64,000 nt of DNA from Auricularia sp. M13 (Eukaryota; Basidiomycota; Agaricomycetes; Auriculariales; Auriculariaceae). The notes under the pieces are model-generated. The model was not told the origin of the DNA. It did no database searches and was given only the letters and a program-made list of their open reading frames with translations. The stretch lies in assembly GCA_037042915.1 (NCBI GenBank), contig CM073193.1, positions 8,432,001 to 8,496,000 on the forward strand. The letters are read 5' to 3'. Positions 30,442 through 41,838 of the stretch are shown here, in pieces (position 1 is the stretch's first letter; each line of letters opens with the position of its first letter). Position numbers and translations under genes: made by a program.

Positions 30442-33400
30442 CGATGCGCGCGCGGCGATGGGAAGGTGACTCGGATAACTAAGATGGGAGGCCGGTCCTC
30501 CCTTGCCTGACGTCGCCAGGCGAGGTCAAGGCGCGAGATGCGGCTCCCGCGGCCCCGGCAATTTGCGCATACCTGACTCGCTGCTTTCCCACGCCTCAGA
30601 TGTCCAGCCCGTCCTCCAGGACCTCGTCTCAATCCACAAAAATCATAATAATTACTCGTAGGAGGTGGTCTATGTGGGAGACGGCGCGGGTGACTCGAAA
30701 CAGGCAAGTCTCTGGCTCTCCTGAACCCCGATGTTCTGGACTTGCGACGTTCCCTGTCAATATCGCCTTTCAGTAATACTCCGGGGACGGAGACTTGAGA
30801 GGGACTCGTCCTAGCGTTGCTTTCCCACTTCCCTATTTACCCAGAATAGCATTTGGCCGGCGCACCCTGACCGTCGCGCTGGTCGAGCTCCCCAGAGTCG
30901 AAACGTTTGCGCCGCAGCGCAGCATCAAGTTGAGCATCCCAGAATGCACCTCCCGAAGCCTATATTCGCCATTGACCAACTTCTCACCTCTGCTCAAACT
31001 TGAGTACTAATACTGTACATCCTTCACCGGCCATGTTTTCCCAACTTGCATCTCGCAGGGTACTTCAAGTTATCCCGAGCCAAAGCTTGAAACATGTTCA
31101 GCGTCAACAAGGCCGCATTGTGACTCATTACTGAGTCCTGAGTATGTAGTGGTACTGATGCCGCGGAGAAGCTGTGCTGAGCTGTGGCGCAAATACCTAT
31201 CGCCCCACCTCTTCGACTTCGTCTTCGACACCGTTTCACCGGACGCGAAGACATCTTTCATACAGCTACGACTGACAAGCTGGTCCTCTGCGACGTCTCG
31301 GTGTTTCATATCACTCAGCACGTTCGCCATTCAATCTGAAGCCGTCCTTCGCTGACCAAGCCGTGACTTGGATCTCATTGAAGTCACACTGTGCGCAAAT
31401 ACAGATTGATCGGCAGCTCTGCCCAGTACCTAACAGCCGTTCCCAATAGGACGACACAGCCCTCCGAGTCGCTGTGTTCCAGTGGCCGATGCCGTTCGGC
31501 AGTTTGCATCTGAATTGAAGGCGGAACGCTCGCTGCCACTATCGGTGCATACTTAGAATCCACGTGGCCGGTAATAACATACTGTACTTAGGTATCGTCT
31601 ACAGAATGGGCCAAGTATTCCGTGTCCTTGTCGTAACTTATCTCAGTCCGCTTTTGTACCATGCGTAGTGTAAGTCTGGCCCTGCCACCACTGACATCCT
31701 ATTCCCCGCCAGGTGCAAAGCAATGCCGCCCACGCGCTCCGTGTGATTTATCCTTTACGTATGTATGTATATCCCGTGTTATGTAAATACAAATCTCAGG
31801 CCCAGTTTATTACTTGACGAGTCGGCGAGGCTGCATTTCCGATCGGGTCCGCTGTTTAACACTGATCGTCCCGCATGATGGCCTCCAGGAGACCGACAAC
31901 CTCAGTTATTTCCATCCCTCCGTCCTGCTCGGTGCCTTGACTGTACAAGTAGCGCTGATCATCGTTTGGCACAGCACCGCTGATGCCGCGGAGGATGGGC
32001 GAAAACAAAGCGTTCGTGGCACGTGCAGAAGTCTATCTACCGTGTCCAGCCTCCAGGCCGCATGAGGGCAATCCCCGCGTCCATCCCCGCAATACGAGCG
32101 CCGCAGTCTGAAAAGAAAGCGGATAGAGCTGTATCCTGCGAGTCTGGACGTCTATTCCGTGGGTTGGCCAGACCGTGCACGGTGCAATTAATCTCCCATA
32201 GCGAATGCGGAGCTCTTTTGTCTAGACGAAGATGGGTTTGTGGAAAGGGTCGCATGCGCAGGACTCGGAACAAGCGGCTCGCGCTCATTTCCGTCACGCT
32301 CTGATCCTTAGCATTCCCTACAGTGACACCGGCCCATCTCATCTCGCTACCTAATAGCCAGACTCGCGCTCCCGCCTCGTCGTATGGCACGGAATTGCGT
32401 GCGGCCCTGCACGGTCCCGGCGCAAGCGCGGAAATAAGTACTGACATGCATACTGATCTCGCGCATGGGACCGCAACTATCAGGCTTCAGGCTTCGGGAG
32501 ACGGCCGATCTGTTAACTTACAGTGCATCGTGCCTCAGTTCCTAAGTAGCATGCCGGTGCGGCGAGGCGGATTCTCAGGCACTCTGGTGCTCGACGAGTA
32601 ACGTCACCGCTTTGCACACCAGCCCGATTCAGACCGCGAGCACGCGGTATTCCCTTATACCACAAGTATTCCCTTGGAGCGAGCCGCCGCGTCAATTCCA
32701 CCGGCACTGAGTACTGACCACGCGAAGGCATTCTGCAAAGGCGTTTAACTTCGTATCCCGCGCACAGGCACAGCGTAACGAGTTAAGCTGCGTCTGGCGC
32801 CCAGTTCAGCGACCTCTGGCGCCCAATTCAATTGAAAAGACAGCGCGCACAGGATGCCTCTGAGGATGTGCAGTCCCTATAGCACGTGCACGTGGGCGAC
32901 AAGCCGCGGCTTGCCTCTTCCGTTCTGCAGCCGTCCCCACATGCCTGGCACTGGCAGATGAAACGGCGCGGCGGATCCTCGCGGCCAATCGCAGGTGGGT
33001 GCGCATGCGTTCGTGCTCATGACGCAGCGCTGAGCCACACCACGCTCAGGCTGGGGAAAGTGAAACAATCCGCTCAGGACGCTCGGCCGAGAGCCCAAGC
33101 CCAAGCTCAACATCGGAGTACTGTAGCAACACTTGGTCACAGGCCAAGATCCGAACCGTTTTGCTCTGTTCAGACGGTAGGTATCCGCATTCGACCTCTG
33201 TTCTCGCGTCCGCAGCTGAGCGCTGACTGTACGATATCGATGACTCGAGCTGTCCTCCTCCGGAGAATCTCCAAAAGTGGCAATGGGGCCGACGCACGCT
33301 GGAATGCGCGTGGGCTGACTAATCCTGTTGCATCTCACGTCAGCACGGCGGAATCAGCTGCTGCGGCTCCGAGTCGCTCAATTGACGACGATCCCGGACG

Positions 33401-34140
33401 GTATGCTGTCCCCGGAGAGAGAGACGCTGCTACCATGCTACGGACGATTAGCCCTCCGGCGCGAGGGCAATGCCGCTGTCCGCTCGTCTCCAGGGCGATA
33501 CTAAGGAGAAACCCTCGAAACTGTAACGCGCATGCTCAGCCGGGTGGAGCCCTGCTGGTGGCAAGAGTCCGATCTTTCCCTCCCTCCCTCGGACTCCTTG
33601 GCTAGAGATTCAGTATGCAGCCATGGGTGTTGATCTCGGTGTTGTCCCCGGAGCGATCACCCTCCAGACTTACAGTTAGTATTACTGCAACAGTGAATAA
33701 AGGCGGTGGGAGCGCACCTCCGACGCCGTTTGCCTGAGCTTGAACAGAGCCACACGATGGCGACATACCGCCAGACGATGGTGCACTCCTCCGCACCTGA
33801 ACATTTTCCCTGCACAGCTGCTGGCAGGTTTTGAGTACTCAGTACCGTACACCGCATCAAGACAACACAGAGACTCGTCCATGCATGATAACCGTTGTCT
33901 CCTTAGTCAATGACATGACCTCGGGAGTTCTCCATCAGCCCACATACTGAGAACCTCAGCACTCAATTCCTGTCATGGCGCTGTCACACAGCGGTTGCCG
34001 CGGCTGCCCGCATCGCTGACCAAGGCAGTGACTCAAAGAGAACAACTCCCAGGACCCAAACTACGCCCGGAACGGGGACGCAAGGCAGCGAAAAACGCTC
34101 CATCCGCAGAGAGACGGTGACGGATCGCCATTGTACTACT
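30442..34140. other. Gene-poor stretch, first half
   Basis: No conserved coding on either strand. Open frames such as 32886-33605 plus have no recognisable content and no supporting splice sites. It presumably includes the RNF10 promoter. No repeats stood out by eye. Confidence 0.4.
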
Positions 34141-34233
34141 CTAGAGAGAACTGAAATCGGAGGATCGCAGTGGCCCGCCAGAGCTGAAATCCGTCTGGCA
34201 GGCCAGCGATCCTCCGATTTCAGCTCTCTCTAG
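34141..34233. repeat. 93-nt near-perfect hairpin
   Basis: Arms 34141-34168 and 34206-34233 are inverted copies matching at 27 of 28 positions. The pairing continues inward (TGGCC with GGCCA, GCCAGA with TCTGGC) with one 2-nt bulge and one mismatch, leaving a loop of about 11 nt. The loop repeats part of the stem (GCTGAAATC). It could be a small inverted-repeat element or a small-RNA precursor. Confidence 0.85.
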
Positions 34234-37200
34234 TTCTAGTCTCAGTCAGACCACATCTCTATCTCGATTCGAGGAAGCGAACAATTAGATTGCGATATCA
34301 TCCTGAACACACAGGTAACAGCACTTCGCTATCAATTAATCCGCCGGCGAGCGCGAGCGACGGATCTACATGCGGCGGAAGCATCGCACCGTCACTGACG
34401 ATCCCGACGTCCTTGCATTCGCGCTGTCCCAGGTCCGGCGACTCGATTCGCTACCTAGAATCGAGATGATGCGAGCGTCCGATAGAATCGCGCTGCGCGC
34501 TGCGGTAGCCTGCGGATGCGGACTCGGAGGACCGTGAGAGCGTCGCCGTAGTTCACTAGCCCGCAGCCTTGGGACGAGTCTTCGGAGAGCTGATTTCACG
34601 GGATACGGTACGGGCTGCAGAGCCCCCCTCTGCGGCTGACTGTGGCATATTGAAGACTCTTGCCACTGCAGTGCAATTATAATAAACCCATGACATCTCT
34701 TCTGACGTAGTCTCCTTTGCAGACTTTACGAAGGAAGATAATCGTTCCAAATGTAAAGTCTGCATCAAAACGCGCCTGCCTGATCGCTGGTCGGCCTTCG
34801 GTAAAAGCCGGTGATGGCGCAGATCAGACGGCTCAAGCCGGAAGCCGAAAAATAATTCAAAAATAATTTCTCCCAGTAGTCTGAGCACTTTGAGTCCATA
34901 TAGCAAGACAGTTAATGTTTAAAATACCTTAACATTATAACATAATAGGTCCAGGGGGCTCAATTTTTTTCCATCGACTCCCACGCGCAGCAGAGGGTTA
35001 TCGGGCGCCTAACGGCACTTGTCGATCGAAATCGTTGAAACCGTCCGCAACATCGTTCTACTCCCTTTCTCGACCCGAAATCGGTGAAATAATGTCATAT
35101 AATCAAGTTTAAGCATTATAGACGCCCCAGGAAGTGAAGAGGGCTTGCCAAACGCGTCGGCAATCGGCGTGCTGAGATCACGTGCCGCAGCGAAGGCCGA
35201 CCAGCGGTGTCGGATGCTGAATTGATACAGACTACTTCTGACGCAAAGTAAGTACTTATCGCTCAGATGTCTATGATACTTTCTCGCCCTCCGAGTCTTC
35301 CAGTTGCGCTGATGAGTACGTACGAAGCGTAACCCCGTGACGATGGACCGCAGTTAGCAGCACCGCGGGCCAGTGGCGACCCTCCACGTCCGCCCTCACG
35401 AGATGCAGTATCGCAGCGGGACCGCACAGCGTGAGATCTATTTCAGTATTTCTGTCAGTACAGGGGCATCTTCACGTTGGAACTTGTCACGCAGCCAGAA
35501 AACGATTGAGAACGCGGATTGCAGTGCAACTGTCAGCTGCGTGGAAGTTCGCGACCAAATACCAAATACCAAATGGTCCCGTCCGCGGCATCCGTACGTG
35601 GCCAAACGTGGTGCTGAAGCCGAGATCTTGAATATCATGATAGGCTGCAAATTTGAACTAATAAATCGTCATGGCTGTAAGTATCAGTATGGATGGACGC
35701 AGGACGGTGATAAGCGATAGGTAGTGACACGGGCCGCCTTCGTGTGTCCTTGAGCTGGCTCCTGGCGTCATGATGCTGTAAGCATATACATAGTAACCCG
35801 GTTCGCCTCGGAGCGGCTGTCGTTTATGCTTCGGGAGGGAATGCCAATGCCCACCCTGAGAATCTCGGGAGGACAAAATAGGATGACCCGCAGCTGGCGC
35901 AGTTTCCTTTACATTCACAATTACTCGGAAGATGACATACCATTACATAATGCATCGATGAGTGAGCAAGCCAGTCCAGGCCGGCCTCCAAGTCGCATTC
36001 AAAGTAAGTATTGAATTCTGCAGCGCCAGAAATACAACCAGAGACTCAGAGGCCGGCGTCGAACATAGAGTATATTTACTGCAGCTGTGAATCTGACAAG
36101 CCGGCCACCGACCACCGACCACCGACGCCGACGCCGTCCCCAGCGGAGCGTAAGGGTACAATGCCGCAGCATGAGAACAGTATCTGTAAGCTGCTGCGAT
36201 CCTGCCATTCATTCAAAATACAAGCCACATTCCCGATATAGCAGGCAGAACGCCGGATGCGGTGTCGCCGGTCCAGTATGTAATCGTTTCTTGTGCAGCA
36301 GCACAGTGCATCAGGATCAAGCCACCAAACGTCGTCCGGTCGGTACGCAGCCGTCTCTTAAGTCAGGAGGCCGAGGGAGGGAGGGAGCGGGCAATCCGCA
36401 TCGATATCGATATCCGATCCCGCGCACTGGCACCAGTGTTTCCGGCTTTCGTCATTTGCACCGCTCGGAGGGGGATCGGCGTCGGCATGCCATCCCCATC
36501 CCCCATCCCCGTTGTACCGTAGCTGCCCTGATTCTCATGCTATTCCTTTGCGAGTTTTTCTTTCCTTGCCACGCCCGCCCTGACGCTCTATTTCCCCAGC
36601 ACGTGAAAGTTGAAACGGACTCGCAAGTCCGCAGCAGACCGACGCTTGCAACTTGTCCGTGATGCCAACCTCTCCCGGGCGTGGGCGTGGGCGTGGGAAG
36701 CCACAGTGACAGCATACCGCTTGTCTAACAGAAACACCACACCGAGCCATGCGCACCGTACCCTGCAGCTGTAGCATAACTCGTCATGCATCTATTCATT
36801 AACAACCATCAAACCCTAGCCTGAGCACATTCGCTGCCGAGACACGTTAAGCAAATCCACGCCGAGCCCGAACCTGAACAGAACAAGCTCCTGTGTAAGA
36901 AGGCCCCATCATATCCAGTACAGTACAAGCACAAGCGTAACAGTAACACTACAGCCCTATTCCTGAGATCGCCTCCCACACACTGCACACAGGCACACAC
37001 GGAGTCGGAGAGAGAGACGCGTTGCTTGATTGCAAGTTGAAGTTATGTATCCAGTAAGTTAGGGCAACAACAAACAGGCCTGATGCTACAGTTGGGTTGA
37101 GGGGCGGAGGCAAGGGGAAGGAAAGCTTCCCACGGACAGAGAGACGCACGAGACGAGACGACGACAAGATAGGGGGGGATGATGATGTGTGGGAGAAAAT

Positions 37201-37427
37201 ACCGAAATTATAGCCAAGTAAGATGATGATGATGCACGCAGCGCATGATCGTAAAAGAGGCGAGGCAGGCAGGCAGGCAGGCAGGGAAGGTCCGAACAAA
37301 GACGAGAGGGCGACGGCAGAGGGACTAACTACTAAGTTGGGAGGCCGCAGCAAACGGGGCGCGGATAGCAAAAATACGGTGCTGTAGGGGTTAAACTATA
37401 GGCGATTACGGTTAAGGGCCAGGCAGA
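34234..37427. other. Gene-poor stretch, second half
   Basis: No gene recognised. It contains an inverted repeat at 34719-34763, AT-rich short inverted repeats near 34910-34945, and a GGCA simple repeat at about 37265-37286. Downstream of the GNAT gene. Confidence 0.4.
34719..34763. repeat. Small inverted repeat
   Basis: GCAGACTTTAC (34719-34729) pairs with GTAAAGTCTGC (34753-34763); inside, GGAA and TTCC can also pair. It could form a stem-loop of 45 nt. Confidence 0.6.
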
Positions 37428-38644
37428 TCACCAGTGGCCGAGCTGGGTGTCGCGGAAGCCGAGCTCGAGCCAGTCCTCGACGCCGGCGGGGCGCGGCTGG
37501 TCGGCCGCGGGCGCGAGGCCCTGGAAGCCGACGCGGTGGTAGACCTTGGCGGCGGGGTTGTTGTGCGCGACGTAGAGCACGACGGCGTGTTTGTGCTCGC
37601 GCAGCAGCAGACTGAACGGGGATTAGGCACGCAGGGAAGGGAAGGGACGAGACTGGGATGGACGCACTGCTGGCAGACATGGCGCACGAGCCGCTCGGCG
37701 CAGCCCTGCTTGCGCACGTCGGGGCTCGTGTACACCTTCGTGATGCCGGAGACGTTCTGGAGTGGGGGTTAGCGTGCATGTCAATGTGCAGGACAAGAGC
37801 GGACGGCCGCACCTCGCTCTGGCGGGTGGTGGCGACGATAGATGCGACCTGCCTGACACGGCCGAATTCGACCTCGTGCAGCCAGACGAGCCTATTCCGG
37901 ACGAGATAGGTGGCCTCGTTAAGCGCGCCGTCGTCTGTCAGGACAAAGGGTTCCTGGCGTCCGTCTTAGCCAAGCGTAGCAGCAACAGGTCAAGCGGCTA
38001 CATACTGAGGTGGCCGCAAAGCCCTTGCAGAGCTTGGCGACGGCGGGGATGTCGTGCTCCTCAGCGATGCGCAGGGTGTAGGTGCTGCGGTCGGCGACGA
38101 GCGTCTGGCGGCGGCGGGCGATGGTGCGGGCGGTGCAGAAGGAGAAGACGGCGGAGTAGTACGGCTCGCGCTCGATCTGGGCGCCGGTCATGTTGGCCCA
38201 CAGGCGCGCGAACGCCTTGGCGACGCGCGTCGGCGCGAACACCGAGTACACGCGCTCGACGGGCGCCCGCGCGCGCAGCTCGGCGGCGAGCATCGACAGG
38301 CGCGCGTTGAGCGCGGGCCCCGAGAGCGCGTCGAGCGCGCCGGGCGCGACGAAGACGAAGACGGGGTACGTGCCCAGCGCCCACTCCGTGCAGCTCAGCA
38401 CCATCTCCACGCCCGTCTCGAGCGCGCCGTCGGCGGCGGCGCGCGGCGCGCTCAGCGACACCCAGAACTGGCCCGGCGTCGGCGGCGCGCCCGCGAGCTC
38501 GCGCTGCAGCGCCTTGCGCGCGTGCGGCAGCATGATGTTGGCCTGCATCTCGTGCCGCGCCCAGACGGCCCACACGGCGGGCGGGATGTCGCGGGCGCAG
38601 GCGTGGGCGGCGACGTGGATGTTGTCTCGGACGGGGGCGGGCAT
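37428..38644 (-). CDS. GNAT-family N-acetyltransferase
   Basis: Exons 38644-38006, 37953-37813, 37756-37668 and 37611-37428 give 350 aa with exact phases. The C-terminal half holds the GNAT fold: ISG-type strand VSGITKVYTSP followed by the acetyl-CoA pyrophosphate loop VRKQGCAERLV (R-x-x-G-x-A), then HAVVLYVAHNNPAAKVYHRV with the family motif B (NNPAAKVYxRVGF). The N-terminal half (about 200 residues) resembles the leading domain of fungal two-part GNAT proteins, ending RTYTLRIAEEHDI-like before the second domain. It transfers acetyl from acetyl-CoA to an amine; substrate unknown. A GAC/GTC simple repeat lies just upstream of the ATG (about 38670-38700). Confidence 0.85.
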
Positions 38645-39271
38645 CGTTGCGGGCGGCGGCGGCGGTGACGGGGACGACGACGACGACGACGACGACGAGG
38701 AAGGGTGGTCGATGCCGCTGCTGGCTGCAGTCCTTTATATGCAGCAGGGGTCGTATTTATCCCCCCAGCGGCGATACGGCCGTGACAGGCCATGACTTGC
38801 GAGCACAACCGGTGCAAGGAACGGCCAAGCGGACCTCCAAATTATTTCCATCCGCGTGACACTGACACGCCGGCATTTCCGGAGGCGTGACTCGACCACC
38901 AAAACACCTAACATTTCCTCCCAAATCCCGCAGCGCCCAGGGTTACCTCCTGCTAGCGTAATAGCCTGATTATCCCTTGCAATTATCCTCGCTCTCTCAC
39001 ACACACACGGGTCCGCTTTTCCCGCGCAGCACGGGGGCGCCTCTCAACTCCATCCCCAGTGCTCACTCGCATTCCAAAGATTGCATTTCGGGGGGAAAAG
39101 GGAAAACCGCATCAACCCACAGTTTACAGTCTGAGCGTATCACAAGCCGATTCTCGTTTGGTTTGCAACAGTAACAGCGTCCGCATCCTGAGGCCTGCCC
39201 GAAGGCGCAGGCCGCAGATCGCATCAGCAGCCCAAACAGCCACGAGCCCATAGAGCAAACACGGCCTATAC
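38645..39271. other. Intergenic between GNAT and amidase genes
   Basis: Promoter side of GNAT and 3' side of the amidase. A CGA trinucleotide run lies at 38670-38700. No gene seen. Confidence 0.4.
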
Positions 39272-41838
39272 CTATTCCAAGCCCGAGCCCAAGCACGCCT
39301 CGACGACCTGCAGCATCCGGAGCAGCCGCTCCTCGCCGAGCCGCCGCCCGACCAACTGCAGGCTCACCGGCGCGCCCGCGTACGTCTCCGGCGCCCACTG
39401 CGCCTGCACGAACGCCTCGACATCGTTCCGCGGCACCCGATCGCACTCGGCTTCGGGCTCGGCAGTACTAGTAGCGTCCGCGAACTGCTGCGGATCGAGC
39501 CTGCCCATCGGAAACACGACGCCGGGGTAGTCCGCGAGGTTCCAGTAGCTGGTGTATCCCCACCAGCGCACGCTCTCGTGCGGCGGCGCGAGCGTCGGCG
39601 CCGCGGGGCACAGCACGGCGTCCACCGCGCGGCCGCTCCGCGTGCGCGCCGCCGTCGCGTTCCAGTGCGCCAGCAGGCGCGCGCGGAACTGCTCGCGCTG
39701 CACGTTGAGCGGCCACGTCTCCGCGGCGCTGTACGCGCGCGGCGGCGCGTGCGACAGGATCCACTCCGTCTGCGGCACCGGCGGCTCGGCGCCCTCAAGT
39801 AGCGTCTGGCGGTACTCGGCCCCGCCGTCCAGGAAGTAGAGCTTGCTCTGCGCGGCATCAAATCAGCTCCAGCGAGCGATCGAAAACGGGGGGGATGGGA
39901 AAACCCAAACGCACGATCAAATCCCAGTGCGCCTGGTGCTCCATGGGCTCCCAATCGACGACCTCATGCCCCGCCTTGAGCAGCGCGTCGCGCACCCTCT
40001 TCAGCGCGCGCACGATGGGCGGGTGCGGCGCGACGACGCCGTCGTCCCACAGCACGCCGATGCAGAGTTTCTCGGGCAGCGGCACGTCCGCGAGCGGGCG
40101 CCAGGGGATGTCCAGGACCTGGTGCTCGAGTCTTGGCGCGTCCGCGGCGTGCATGACGCGGCAGAAGAGGTCGAGGTCGCGCGCCGAGCGCGCGAGCGGG
40201 CCCACGCACCCGACGATGTTGTCCATCCCGTCGTGCGAGCCGAGCAGCCCCGCGTGCGGCAGCCGGCCGACCGAGCCTGGCGAGCGAGTAACGTCAGCGA
40301 TTCGATTGAACTAGCAGCAGTAGCAGCAGTGGCGTGCGCTGAACGCCGGGGCGAGAAGCCAGAAGCCATGCATGGCTGGCTGTTGGCTGCCACCGGCGTT
40401 CATCGCGGCCTCGGCAAGCAAGCGGACGTGCCTTTGAGGCCGTAGAGCCCGCACCACGCGGCCGGGATGCGCTGGGGTGGTGCGTCAGTGCCGCGGGCTA
40501 TGGCGAAGCGGGCTAGGCTCCTAGCCGCCGCTCAAGGACCACGACGCACGATGCTTCCCCCCTGTCAGCCCAAGACGCCAGTTAGCCGTGGAGCCACAGT
40601 TGTCAGACGGGGCGATTAGCACGCACGATATCCGTCCCCACGCCGAGCGGGCTGCCGCAGCACGCGATCAACGCGCTCTCGCCGCCACTGCTGCCGCCGG
40701 GCGACAGGGTGCGGTTGTACGGGTTCGTCGTCGTGCCGTAGATGCTGAGTTATTTTGTTTCCACGTGTCAGCCCGCGCGCATGGCAACTACCTACTGCGG
40801 GCGGGGACGCACTTGTTGTTTGTCTCGAGCGACTGGCGGTTAGGTTTCGATGTTTTCGATCGTGGTCAGCGCGCCAGAAACAATTGCGAGCTAGGTAACA
40901 ACAACTGACCAGCAGCGTCTGCGGGTTGGCCGTCTACGCCGGCGGACAGTCAGCCACAGGTCCGAAGAACGCGGGTGTGGTCACAACTGACCTTGACGTA
41001 GAATACGGCGCCTGCTCGCCGCAGGACGTCGACCACCACGGCGTCCTAGAAGGCCGTCAGAATATAACCCATCCACTTGGAGCGGAGTGCGTGCCTTGTC
41101 CGCGACAGTCTTGTAGGCCCAGGCGGTGTAGCCGGTCGAGGTATCGCGGCCCTTCATCAGGATATGGTCCTTGATCGAGACCTGCGCGTGGGGAAGTAAG
41201 TATCCCAGGGATCATGCCCAGCGATCGGCGGATCGACGCACGGGCAGGCCATGCAGCGGGCCGACGAGCGTGCCCGTGGCCTTGAAGTGGTCGTCGAGCT
41301 CCTGGGCGCGCACGAGGCCGTCCTCGATGAAAATCTCGGTGAGGCAGTTGGTCAGGTCCTGCGCGACGACGGCGGCCTTGGCGAACGCCGTCAGCACGTC
41401 GACCGCCGTCCACTCCGCGCTCGCTGAAGCCCGGCATTAGCATCGCGCATATACTCCGCGCTCGTCGCGCTCACCGATCTGCTCGACAATATGCGTCGCG
41501 TCGGAGCGCACGATGGCGCGCTCGCGCTCGGACAGGCGCGACAGCGGCAGCGCGCTGACATCCGCATTCAAGGGCTCCGGGACCGCCGCCGGGTTGAGCC
41601 GCCATTCCGCGAACCGCTGCAGGATGGCCTCCCGCTCCCGCTGCTTGCGCACGCCGACGGGGTGCACAGGCGCCGCCAGGGTGCTGCCGGCCTGCGTCTT
41701 CGCGGCGCCCAGAACGGCAACGCTCGTTTCGGTTTCGTCGCGCTGAGACGGCAAGCGATCGCATTCGCCGGCCCGAGCGCCTTCCATGGTTACTATTGTT
41801 GTTGCTGTTGCCGTCGCTGTGGCGCCCGACGAGCTCAT
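39272..41838 (-). CDS. Amidase (amidase-signature family), multi-intron
   Basis: Hydrolyses amides; cytosolic AS-family enzyme. Minus exons: 41838-41475, 41423-41242, 41181-41095, 41045-40992, 40933-40910, about 40744-40627, 40561-40550 (12-nt microexon), 40471-40432, 40276-39915, 39847-39272. Catalytic Lys is in PVSIKDHILMKG, the Ser region in TLSPGGSSGGESAL, then GTDI + GGSI + RIPAAWCGLYGLKG, the classic signature assembled across the microexon. The C-terminal part reads CPAAPTLAPPHESVR and YTSYWNLADYPGVVFPMG. Two introns (41046-41094 and 40277-40431) begin with GC rather than GT. The exon 5/6 junction (40910 to 40744) does not keep frame with any GT-AG pair I found, so either it is misplaced or this allele has a frame break there. 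All other joins are consistent. Confidence 0.82.

Noticed and set aside
32886-33605. 239-codon plus-strand open frame
   Set aside because: No family resemblance, Arg/Ser/Pro-rich shadow composition, no splice or promoter context.
38054-38668. Plus-strand and alternative minus frames over the GNAT first exon
   Set aside because: High-GC shadows of the GNAT coding frame; composition is almost only Arg, Ala and Gly.
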